Part shown: positions 35,828 through 43,760 of the stretch, one piece after another
Numbering within the stretch: position 1 is the stretch's first letter
How the letters are laid out: each line of letters opens with the position of its first letter
From: Alteromonas gracilis
Lineage (GTDB): Bacteria; Pseudomonadota; Gammaproteobacteria; Enterobacterales; Alteromonadaceae
NCBI RefSeq assembly: GCF_002993325.1
Contig: NZ_PVNO01000005.1
Coordinates: 124,001-188,000 of the forward strand
Length of the DNA: 64,000 nt
Reading direction: 5' to 3'
Program-made: the position numbers and the translations under genes
Notes under the pieces: generated by a model
Seen by the model: the letters and a program-made list of their open reading frames with translations, nothing else
Database searches by the model: none
What the model was told of the DNA's origin: nothing

Positions 35828-36959
35828 CCAAGTACTTTCAAGTAAGTTTGAAGCGCAATACGGTCATGCACCGGCACTTATCGCGCATGCGCCTGGTCGA
35901 GTTAATCTAATTGGAGAACACACCGATTACAATGAAGGTTTTGTGTTTCCAGCTGCAATTAACTTTGGTACTTGGGTTGCGGCAACCAAGCGCGAAGATA
36001 ATGACATCTTGGTTACTGCGATGGACTATGAAAACCAGCAAAACCAGTTCTCATTGTCAGATATTAACTACGACGAAGAGCAAGGTTGGGCAAACTACGT
36101 TCGCGGTGTAGTTAAAGTATTAAAAGAGGCCATGCCAGACTTTGCTGGTGCCAATTTACTGGTAACGGGTAACGTACCGCAAGGGGCGGGTTTAAGTTCA
36201 TCGGCGTCGTTTGAAGTGGCTATTTTAAAGGCGCTTAGCGCCTTATATGAACTACCGCTAGACGGTGTGCAGGCTGCGCTTCTCGGTCAAAAAGCTGAAA
36301 ATACTTTCGTGGGTTGTTCATGCGGAATAATGGACCAGTTAATATCAGCCATGGGTAATGAAGGTATGGCGATGCTGCTTGATTGTCAGTCACTGGCTAT
36401 CGAACACTCCCCGCTACCTGAATCGCACCAAATCGTTATCATTAATTCGAATGTAAAACGTGGCTTGGTGGACAGTGAGTATAACTTGCGCCGCCAACAG
36501 TGCGAGCAGGGGGCTTCTTTGCTTGGCGTAACATCATTGCGTGAAGCAACAATGGAGATGCTCGAAGAAGCGAAAGCCCATATGCCAGAAGTGGTTTATC
36601 GTCGTGCAAAGCACATTATCACTGAAAATGCGCGAACACTTACCGCGAGCCACGCCTTAAAATCTGGGGATATTGAAACAGTCAGCACTGCCATGGCACA
36701 GTCTCACGTGTCTATGCGTGACGATTTTGAAATTACCGTTCGCCCGATTGATTATTTAGTTGAGATCATCGATGAAGTACTCGGTAAAACAGGCGGTGTT
36801 CGCATGACTGGCGGCGGTTTCGGCGGCTGCGTAGTTGCACTAGCTCCCACTGATAAAGTCGATGCAGTAAAACAAGTGGTCGCAGATAAGTACTTTGACG
36901 AAACTGGTTACCATGCAGATATCTACGTGTGTACCGCAACACAAGGTGCATTTGCGTAG
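35820..36959 (+). CDS. galK: Galactokinase
   Basis: A 379-residue GHMP kinase. The galactokinase signature [19 protein letters not shown] lies near residue 23, the phosphate loop is [16 protein letters not shown] near 118, [12 protein letters not shown] holds the catalytic Asp, and the C-terminal motif 3 is [16 protein letters not shown]. It phosphorylates alpha-D-galactose at C1. The ATG at 35820 has GTGAG eight bases before it and overlaps galT by eight bases. A terminator follows 90 bases after the stop, so galT-galK form the operon; galE is absent from the window. Confidence 0.96.
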   Translation: MDNQVLSSKFEAQYGHAPALIAHAPGRVNLIGEHTDYNEGFVFPAAINFGTWVAATKREDNDILVTAMDYENQQNQFSLSDINYDEEQGWANYVRGVVKVLKEAMPDFAGANLLVTGNVPQGAGLSSSASFEVAILKALSALYELPLDGVQAALLGQKAENTFVGCSCGIMDQLISAMGNEGMAMLLDCQSLAIEHSPLPESHQIVIINSNVKRGLVDSEYNLRRQQCEQGASLLGVTSLREATMEMLEEAKAHMPEVVYRRAKHIITENARTLTASHALKSGDIETVSTAMAQSHVSMRDDFEITVRPIDYLVEIIDEVLGKTGGVRMTGGGFGGCVVALAPTDKVDAVKQVVADKYFDETGYHADIYVCTATQGAFA

Positions 36960-37327
36960 GCTAAATATCTCGAAATGTTTACTGTTTTTTAACGCAAAAC
37001 TCTCCCTTTTCCAAACAATCCTATTCGTTAGAATTGTTGGTGTCCCTTAGGCCGCATCTATACGTTGCGGCTTTTTTTTACATAAAACGCACATTTCCTA
37101 TTAAAAAAAGTAAACAAAGTGTGATACTAATAGAGCCGCAAACGCTAGCAGCCTATATGAACGTTCTTAGAGCGTTGATTATGCAATTAGTGGGTTGTTA
37201 ACGCGTCTTTTAAATTGACGTGACACTGGTGTGGCAAAACCAAATAAAATAATAAAAACAATTTTTCACCTGTGTACCCTGCATACAAAAATTCGCCGCA
37301 CCCAAAATAAAAACTTTGGGAAAAACT
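36960..37327. other. Intergenic region galK / SSS symporter
   Basis: 368 bp with the galTK terminator near its start. The remaining 250 bp are AT-rich and should contain the symporter promoter; I find no GalR-type operator as clear as the others and no confident promoter pair. No gene is seen. Confidence 0.45.
37051..37079 (+). terminator. galTK terminator
   Basis: GCCGCA and TGCGGC pair around a nine-base loop and are followed by eight T residues. Confidence 0.88.
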
Positions 37328-38890
37328 ATGAAATTAGCATCATTAGATATCACTTTATTTGTGATATACGTCGTCGCGCTTATTGGAATTGCGTGGTGGG
37401 TATCTCGTGAAAAGCAGGGTCACCAAAAAGACACCAACGATTACTTTTTAGCAGGCTCAAGCCTACCGTGGTGGGCGATAGGCGCATCCCTTATTGCTGC
37501 CAATATATCAGCCGAGCAAATAATTGGTATGTCTGGTTCCGGCTATCAACTAGGGCTCGCAATTGCGTCCTACGAGTGGATGGCTGCAGTTACGCTGCTT
37601 ATCGTAGGTAAGTTCTTCTTGCCTATTTTCTTGAAACATAAAATTTACACCATGCCACAGTTTTTAGAGCAGCGTTACGACCATCGCGTACGTAAAGTTA
37701 TGGCTATCTTCTGGCTGGGTGTTTATGTTTTCGTAAATCTCACGGCTGTGCTTTGGCTTGGTGCGTTGGCAATTAACACCATCGCAGGTGTGGATATGAT
37801 TTACGGCATGATGTTCCTTGGCCTTTTCTCGCTTACTTATTCTCTTTACGGCGGCTTGAAAGCGGTGGCACTGACAGACATTATTCAAGTTGTGTTACTT
37901 GTTCTTGGTGGATTATTTCTCTCTTACACTGCGCTTAACCTTATCAGTGATGGTAACGGTGCGATTCAAGGCTTTATTGACTTGACGAATAAACTGCCTG
38001 AAAAGTTCGATATGATATTGTCGAAAGACAATCCACACTATATGGATTTGCCGGGCATTTCAGTGTTAGTAGGTGGTATGTGGATAATGAACCTGTCGTA
38101 TTGGGGCTTTAATCAGTACATTATTCAGCGGACGTTGGCTGCGAAAAGTGTTCAGGAAGCACAGAAGGGTATCGCATTTGCTGCTTTTCTAAAGCTACTT
38201 ATGCCGCTAATTGTCGTGCTGCCTGGAATAGCTGCGGTACTTATCGTGCCTGACTTAGCTAAGCCGGACCAAGCTTATCCAAGTTTAATGACCCTTATGC
38301 CAGTCGGGCTTAAAGGTATCATTTTCGCAGCCTTAGTAGCGGCAATTGTGTCATCACTAGCGTCTATGACAAACAGTGTATCCACGATTTTCACCATGGA
38401 TCTCTATAAAGATAAGCGCCCGAATGAATCGCAGCAACACTATGTCAAAGTAGGCCGTATCGTGAGTTTTGTTGCATTAATTATCGCAATGGTTGTTGCC
38501 AAACCCTTATTAGGTAACTTCGATCAAGCGTTCCAGTACATTCAGGAGTTCACGGGTTTCTTTACGCCAGGTATATGCGCTCTCTTCGTATTAGGGATGT
38601 TTTGGAAAAGAACCACCGCAAACGGAGGGCTGCTTGCTGCACTTGGCTCTTTTGTTCTAAGCATTTTATTTAGACAGTTTTTGCCAGAGCTGCCATTTAT
38701 CGACCGAGTCGGTATTGTATTCTTGCTTTGTGTAGGCCTAGCTGTAGTCGTGTCTCTTCTTGAGAAAAAAGGCATTAGTGAAAATGCGGTAGACGTGAAT
38801 GACGTACAGTTTAAGACCACTAGTGGATTTAACGTAGCGTCAATTGCTGTGGTGTTGCTCACCGCTGCATTCTATATCACGTGGTGGTAG
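37328..38890 (+). CDS. Sodium/sugar (galactose-type) symporter, SSS family
   Basis: A 520-residue membrane protein of the solute:sodium symporter family (SglT/vSGLT type), with about 14 hydrophobic helices. The segment LAGSSLPWWAIGASLIAANISAEQIIGMSGSGYQLGLAIASYEWMA and WGFNQYIIQRTLAAKS are characteristic of the galactose/glucose SSS branch, and AALVAAIVSSLASMTNSVSTIFTMDLYK carries the Na2-site serines. It should import a hexose with Na+. The start ATG 37328 follows GGGA. Its place directly after galK suggests galactose, an inference from context and family. Confidence 0.88.
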   Translation: MKLASLDITLFVIYVVALIGIAWWVSREKQGHQKDTNDYFLAGSSLPWWAIGASLIAANISAEQIIGMSGSGYQLGLAIASYEWMAAVTLLIVGKFFLPIFLKHKIYTMPQFLEQRYDHRVRKVMAIFWLGVYVFVNLTAVLWLGALAINTIAGVDMIYGMMFLGLFSLTYSLYGGLKAVALTDIIQVVLLVLGGLFLSYTALNLISDGNGAIQGFIDLTNKLPEKFDMILSKDNPHYMDLPGISVLVGGMWIMNLSYWGFNQYIIQRTLAAKSVQEAQKGIAFAAFLKLLMPLIVVLPGIAAVLIVPDLAKPDQAYPSLMTLMPVGLKGIIFAALVAAIVSSLASMTNSVSTIFTMDLYKDKRPNESQQHYVKVGRIVSFVALIIAMVVAKPLLGNFDQAFQYIQEFTGFFTPGICALFVLGMFWKRTTANGGLLAALGSFVLSILFRQFLPELPFIDRVGIVFLLCVGLAVVVSLLEKKGISENAVDVNDVQFKTTSGFNVASIAVVLLTAAFYITWW

Positions 38891-38945
38891 CTAGCAGTAA
38901 GGGCGTTTTTAACATAAATGTCTTACCGTGATTTGCTAAAAACAA

Positions 38946-39091
38946 CGCGAAAGTTCAGAGGACCTCAATAAGGAATTTTGTTAAATTCTAGGGGACATTG
39001 CTGTTAGTAGCGAAAAAGTGGGTCGAAAAACTATAATTTTCCCCTGCAAAATACGATATACTAGCGGGCTAATTATCGATGAACTTTCGCG
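38946..39091. repeat. 12-bp inverted repeat flanking the ssb promoter region
   Basis: CGCGAAAGTTCA (38946-38957) and its exact complement TGAACTTTCGCG (39080-39091) bracket 122 bp upstream of ssb that include TATAAT- and TATACT-like elements. It could be a protein-binding site pair or the ends of a small inserted element; target-site duplications are not obvious. Confidence 0.45.
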
Positions 39092-39155
39092 CTTGCTGAT
39101 GTCTGAATAAGAAGATTCATGCAGCAAGCCACTAAAAACGTTACAGGAGACATCA

Positions 39156-39740
39156 ATGGCAACGAAAGGCGTTAATAAGGTTATTCTTGTTGGAAACCTT
39201 GGCAATGATCCTGAAGTTAGATACATGCCTAACGGAAACGCCGTTGCGAACTTAAGCCTAGCAACTAGCGAAAGCTGGAAAGACCAACAGGGTCAGGTTC
39301 AAGAGCGCACTGAGTGGCACCGCCTTACTATGTATCGTCGCTTGGCCGAAATTGCCGGAGAGTACCTGAAAAAGGGCTCGCAAATTTACGTAGAAGGTAA
39401 ATTGCAAACGCGTAAGTGGCAAGATCAGCAAGGTCAAGACAAGTACACCACTGAAATTATCGTAGACCAAATGCAAATGCTTGGCGGTCGCGGCGGTGAA
39501 GGTGGTGGCGGTAACGGTGGTTACCAGCGTCCTCAAAACAATCAAGGTGGCTATAACCAAGCACCAGCGCAGGGCGGCTATAACCAAGCGCCACAGCAAG
39601 GCGGTGGTCAACAAGGTGGTTATAATCAAAACCAAGGTGGCGGCTATAATCAAGCCCCTCAAGGTGGAAATCCGTCTCAGCCTAAAAATCCGCCAATGGC
39701 TGAACCTGATTTTGATTTCGACGACGACATTCCGTTCTAA
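39156..39740 (+). CDS. ssb: Single-stranded DNA-binding protein
   Basis: A 194-residue protein: an N-terminal OB fold (about 1-110) with [36 protein letters not shown] and [36 protein letters not shown], a glycine/glutamine/asparagine-rich linker with GGYNQAP-type repeats (about 112-180), and the acidic tip [10 protein letters not shown] that binds partner proteins. It coats single-stranded DNA in replication and repair. A GGAG ribosome site precedes the ATG. Its usual neighbour uvrA is 11 kb away in this window. Confidence 0.97.
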   Translation: MATKGVNKVILVGNLGNDPEVRYMPNGNAVANLSLATSESWKDQQGQVQERTEWHRLTMYRRLAEIAGEYLKKGSQIYVEGKLQTRKWQDQQGQDKYTTEIIVDQMQMLGGRGGEGGGGNGGYQRPQNNQGGYNQAPAQGGYNQAPQQGGGQQGGYNQNQGGGYNQAPQGGNPSQPKNPPMAEPDFDFDDDIPF

Positions 39741-39777
39741 GAACGAACAAAATGTAGAATGTTGAAAAATTCTCTAG

Positions 39778-39805
39778 AAAGCCGCTCCTTAGCGGCTTTT
39801 TTTTT
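39778..39805 (+). terminator. ssb terminator
   Basis: AAAGCCGCT-CCTT-AGCGGCTTT, a 9-bp stem with a tetraloop, followed by an uninterrupted T-tract, 38 bases after the ssb stop. Confidence 0.92.
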
Positions 39806-39954
39806 GAGCTAAATTCAGCGAATTATGAGACTGAAACCAATAATTTTGTATCCGACTAATGTAAGATCACATTCTAGTTATATCCACAGCGCCGCATTTA
39901 GACAGGTGATGGATAAACGTCATTAAATTTCACATCCAAGGGTAGTCTTATAAC

Positions 39955-40911
39955 GTGTCGGTATTAGCAAGATTATTCGTTTTTGCATTTTTCAGTATTA
40001 ACATCAGCGCTTCAATAGCTCAAAATAATGTTGAGTGCGACGTTGAAGGTTGTGATGAGAAGAAGCCTACCATTATTTGGATGCGTCCACCTGAACTTGG
40101 TGTTGAAGGGCCTGGTATTACTATTACATCTGGCCCGGTGTATGATCTCATGCTTCATCTTTCTAGTTATCTTGAAAGTTATAGCCACCAATTTGAAGCC
40201 TACCCAGTTAAGCGTGCCTGGTCGTTAATTCAACATGAAAAGTCGTCTCAAAAGGTCTATTGTTTTTACGGCGCGTCATACCAAGAAGAGAGAACGAAAT
40301 GGGGGTATTATTCTGAACCTACCTCTATCAATTTGCCTTTACTTGTTGTGTCAAGAAAAGCGCTCCCACCTTTAATCGATGATGAAGAAAATGTCGGCTT
40401 GTCACAAAGTGTGAAAGGCTTGTTTGAGTCAGTTTCTTTGCAAGCTGTACTCAATCAGAACTTAAAAACAGTGCTCTACAAAGACGTAAGTAACGCTTAT
40501 GCACGAACCGTCGAACAGTGGGCAACAAAATCCAATGTATTAAGAGTGCACAGTCTAGGTAGAGACCTGGGCATGCATACCATCGCATTGCTTAAAACCG
40601 GCCGAATTGATTTTGGTTATGTCGGTCCCCGTGAAATAGCTGCATTATCAAAAGAAGAACTCGACACCTTCCATGTGTATCAAGTAAGTGAACTGTCGGA
40701 AGAGTTGAGAGGGACAAAGCGCTTGCTATGTTCAAAGACAGCGCTAGGGCAAGAGGTAACAACGAGTTTGAATCAAGCGCTAGCGCGTATTTTTGCCAAT
40801 CCTGAAAAAAGTGAAATTTTGAAAAATGCTAATTTCAGCGCCGATGGTTATTCTCATCGCCTTAGGCCCTTATTTGATGAACGATGGGATACTTTTCTGT
40901 CGAAAAAGTAA
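39955..40911 (+). CDS. Periplasmic solute-binding-like protein
   Basis: A 318-residue exported protein with a signal peptide (ARLFVFAFFSINISASIAQ) and the look of an extracellular solute-binding fold similar to family 3 or TIGR02285-type proteins: a two-domain mixed alpha/beta chain with WMRPPELG near the N terminus and the ligand-hinge-like segment GRIDFGYVGPREIAAL near 215. No permease or ATPase gene is adjacent, so transport is not implied; such orphan proteins in marine bacteria often have sensory or unknown roles. It begins with GTG; AAGGG lies about a dozen bases upstream. Confidence 0.6.
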   Translation: MSVLARLFVFAFFSINISASIAQNNVECDVEGCDEKKPTIIWMRPPELGVEGPGITITSGPVYDLMLHLSSYLESYSHQFEAYPVKRAWSLIQHEKSSQKVYCFYGASYQEERTKWGYYSEPTSINLPLLVVSRKALPPLIDDEENVGLSQSVKGLFESVSLQAVLNQNLKTVLYKDVSNAYARTVEQWATKSNVLRVHSLGRDLGMHTIALLKTGRIDFGYVGPREIAALSKEELDTFHVYQVSELSEELRGTKRLLCSKTALGQEVTTSLNQALARIFANPEKSEILKNANFSADGYSHRLRPLFDERWDTFLSKK

Positions 40912-41175
40912 ACGCTGGGTAGCACGTTTAACCTCTTTCTCAGTGCCTTTCTTACAGGGCTATGTGGATCTTTCTAAATAGTCCATAACCTATTCCCTAT
41001 ACCCTTTAACGTAAACTGTATAGCTTTTGTCGTTGTTGCTGAGCCCTTATATTGGCTGTTTTATTACTGCTTCTTATTTCGTTTAATCAGCAATAATAAT
41101 GGAGGTTTACTTGTAAGGAATTCGTGAGGCGGTATTATAAATTTGCCTGTCAATAACAAGAAAATTAGCCAAATT

Positions 41176-42462
41176 ATGAAAACGTTAACCCTGCTCTGCG
41201 GCGCTGCTGCACTCGCGTTTAGTACTACTTTGTTACCTACACCGGTTTCTGCAGCTCAGAACCTTTATAAGCCTTTTCCAGCGGATGTTATGCCATCGCT
41301 AAGCGAGAAAGGCGCTTACGTCGTTGGCGTAAAAACCATTGAAGCGACCTACCCAGAAAAAGTGAAAGATATTGCTGGAAATGATGTAGAGCGCAAATTG
41401 ACGCTAGAGGTTTGGTATCCGGCTTCAAGTGCTGCAAAAACGGCAACGTATGTGAATGAAACGCGAAGCGGTCAGGTGTTTGAAATTGAAGCTGATGCAA
41501 GCCGCGATGCGCCTATTGCTAAAGCAGAATCTAGTTACCCTGTGATTGTTATTTCTCACGGCTATACTGGCTATCGCACACTTATGTACTATTTAGGTGA
41601 ACACCTTGCGTCTCACGGCTATGTAGTTGCGGCCATCGACCATACAGACTCCACAAACAAAGACGTGAATTTTGCAGAAAACCCGTATTCTGGTTTTCCT
41701 AGCACATTGTTAAATCGCTCTCGAGACCAAGTTCTAACCTTGAACAGCATCAGCGAACATGAGTTTTTTAGAGACAGCGTTGATGCAAGTAAGGCAGGGG
41801 TTATCGGCTACTCAATGGGAGGCTATGGAGCGGTAAGCACAGTAGGCGGCTGTTATGCTTTTAATGACCAAGCGGCAGCGACCTTCACCGGTACACAAGA
41901 TCCTAAAGTGGCAGCGCTTATCAAAGACGCGCTAAACACCTGCGCAGGTGGTAACGACAGTGGTAAAGATGTGCTTCCAGCATGGAAAGCAGCGCTTGCG
42001 CTGGCACCATGGGGCGGGCAACATCAGTTATTTGATGTTGAATCACTAAATAATATTAAGGTGCCGGTTCTTTATGTAGCGGGTGATAACGACGATATAT
42101 CTGGTTACGAGGGCATTAAGTGGCTATTCGAAAATACGGGTAGTGAAGGCTCTAAACTACTTACCATCAAAAACGCCCGCCATAATGTAGCCCCTCATCC
42201 GGCACCGAAAGAAGCCTATGGCAGCGAGTTTGATTTGGGAAGCTATATAGAACCTGCGTGGGAAGTGCAAAAGCTGAACGCTATCAATGAGCACTTTGCA
42301 TTGGCACTTATGAACTGTCACGTGAAATCGATGTCCGATGCTTGTGAACTTCTGAATGTTGAAGGCTCTAGCGCACAAGAGCCGGTTGATGGCAAGAAAC
42401 CTGAACCGTGGAAAGGCTTTGATGACCGATGGGCATTAGGCCTAGAAATGCAAGGCAAATAA
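41176..42462 (+). CDS. Secreted alpha/beta hydrolase (PAF-acetylhydrolase/dienelactone-hydrolase-like)
   Basis: A 428-residue exported hydrolase. The signal peptide MKTLTLLCGAAALAF ends near PVSAAQN. The nucleophile elbow is GVIGYSMGGYGAVS (GxSxG intact), the oxyanion region is VISHGYTGYRTLMYYLGEHLASHGY, the acid lies in VLYVAGDNDDISG and the His in IKNARHNVAP. This is the pattern of the predicted dienelactone hydrolase/PAF-acetylhydrolase group; substrate unknown, probably an ester. The ATG at 41176 is chosen to expose the signal peptide; a TTG at 41143 would add 11 residues and has a GTGAGG sequence further upstream. Confidence 0.78.
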   Translation: MKTLTLLCGAAALAFSTTLLPTPVSAAQNLYKPFPADVMPSLSEKGAYVVGVKTIEATYPEKVKDIAGNDVERKLTLEVWYPASSAAKTATYVNETRSGQVFEIEADASRDAPIAKAESSYPVIVISHGYTGYRTLMYYLGEHLASHGYVVAAIDHTDSTNKDVNFAENPYSGFPSTLLNRSRDQVLTLNSISEHEFFRDSVDASKAGVIGYSMGGYGAVSTVGGCYAFNDQAAATFTGTQDPKVAALIKDALNTCAGGNDSGKDVLPAWKAALALAPWGGQHQLFDVESLNNIKVPVLYVAGDNDDISGYEGIKWLFENTGSEGSKLLTIKNARHNVAPHPAPKEAYGSEFDLGSYIEPAWEVQKLNAINEHFALALMNCHVKSMSDACELLNVEGSSAQEPVDGKKPEPWKGFDDRWALGLEMQGK

Positions 42463-42469
42463 TGATTTT

Positions 42470-42495
42470 AAGGGGCGCTATGCGCCCTTTTTTAT
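42470..42495 (+). terminator. Terminator after the secreted hydrolase gene
   Basis: AAGGGGCGC-TAT-GCGCCCTTTTTT forms a compact GC-rich stem with a T-tract eight bases after the stop codon. Confidence 0.85.
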
Positions 42496-42614
42496 TTCTT
42501 GTTACATATTTGCTTAGAAATTCACATGTTACTGCTTTAACGTAGATTTTTAGCATTTCCTTTTGGCGTTGCTTGACCAGTGCTGTTACCTTTTTAAATA
42601 CATAAGGACTTGAA

Positions 42615-43712
42615 ATGAAGATAAGTAACCTTGCTGCAACAGTGTTGTGTGCGGTGACGTTTTTAACCCCTGTATCCTCCCTCAATGCTTACGCCAATGA
42701 AAGTGAGCGTGCTGCAATTGAAAACACGACCGCGCAGGATGAAGCGTTAAAACAAAGTTTTGAACGTGATGAATTTTCAAAAGTTATTGAAACGCTTAAG
42801 CCGTTAAAAAATAAGACTCCGAAACATTACAATATGCTCATTTCAGCGCTAATGAATACAGATTTAGATGAAGCTGAAGAGGCCGCTGAGGATTTTATAC
42901 ATGTGTACAGTAATGATTTTAAAGCCTACCACATGCATGCAAGCGTGATGGGAGCGCAAGCATCGAGCAGTATTTTTTCCGCGCTGAGCTATGCCAAAAA
43001 AGCGAAGAAAAGCCTAGAAAAAGCGGTTGAGATTGCGCCTGACAATATCGCGGTTTACCAAGCATTAATGCAATTTCATTTAATGGCGCCGTCTATTGCT
43101 GGTGGTGATATTGATGAAGCAGTAAAGCTCACACAAAAGATTTCTGAGCTAGATATTAAAGAAGGCCAATTTGCGCTCGCTCGAGTGTATCTAGAAGACG
43201 GAAAAGAAGCAGAGGCCAAAGCTTTATTCGCCAAGCTAATTGAAGATGAAACTACGCGAATTCGAGGGCGAGTTGAGTTAGGCAGCTTCTATCTGGGCGA
43301 TAAGCAGTATGCCTCATCGTATGAAATCTTGACCCCCCTCGTAGATGTTGAGCTAGCCGAAGTGGAAAAAAAAGGAAGCGAAGCATGGGAGGCTTATCAG
43401 AAAACCAAGAGTAATTTACTCTATGGAAAATATCGTTTAGGGCAGGTTGCTGTTGAAAGCGGCGAATATACGAATGTCGGCATTAATGCACTAGAAGGAT
43501 ATTTAGAAGACTATGCCACTACCAACATAGATACTGAAAGCCTGCCGTCAACTAAGTGGGCGCAGCTGCGTTTAGCTGAACTTTACTTAAATGCCGATAG
43601 AATAGATGAAGCGCAACGTATGGTTAATTTGTTAGAGGGTGAGCACGACGAACGGTTTTCTAAGATCCTCAAAAAAATTAATAAGGCAATAAAAAAACGA
43701 GCTGCGGTGTAG
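42615..43712 (+). CDS. Secreted TPR-repeat protein
   Basis: A 365-residue exported protein, signal peptide ending near SLNAYANES. The mature chain is almost wholly helical with tetratricopeptide-like units, for example SFERDEFSKVIETLKPLKNKTPKHYNMLISAL, AKKSLEKAVEIAPDNIAVYQALMQFH and QFALARVYLEDGKEAEAKALFAKLI. It contains no catalytic motif that I can see. A scaffolding role in the periplasm is the family-based guess. It has its own terminator, whose stem includes the stop codon, and is convergent with the alpha-galactosidase gene. Confidence 0.72.
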   Translation: MKISNLAATVLCAVTFLTPVSSLNAYANESERAAIENTTAQDEALKQSFERDEFSKVIETLKPLKNKTPKHYNMLISALMNTDLDEAEEAAEDFIHVYSNDFKAYHMHASVMGAQASSSIFSALSYAKKAKKSLEKAVEIAPDNIAVYQALMQFHLMAPSIAGGDIDEAVKLTQKISELDIKEGQFALARVYLEDGKEAEAKALFAKLIEDETTRIRGRVELGSFYLGDKQYASSYEILTPLVDVELAEVEKKGSEAWEAYQKTKSNLLYGKYRLGQVAVESGEYTNVGINALEGYLEDYATTNIDTESLPSTKWAQLRLAELYLNADRIDEAQRMVNLLEGEHDERFSKILKKINKAIKKRAAV

Positions 43713-43732
43713 CACCGCAAAGCTCGTTTTTT
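43692..43732. terminator. Bidirectional terminator between the TPR gene and GH36 gene
   Basis: ACGAGCT-GCGGTG and CACCGC-AA-AGCTCGT pair with a two-base bulge, bounded by A7 on the left and T6 on the right. The plus-strand stop TAG forms the loop. Confidence 0.88.
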
Positions 43733-43760
43733 CGCATCTTTTAATCTATGCGTTAATGCG

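Noticed and set aside
39482-39660. Tandem repeats in ssb as a mobile or CRISPR element
   Set aside because: They are in frame and encode the flexible GGYNQAP-type linker typical of SSB.
39258-39662. 134-codon ORF antisense to ssb
   Set aside because: It is the mirror of the repetitive ssb linker; threonine/leucine-rich composition reflects the repeats, not a gene.
40923-40934. ACGTTTAACC half-match to the GalR operator after the solute-binding gene
   Set aside because: Only one half matches; the left half is shifted and mismatched, and the position lies just after a stop codon.
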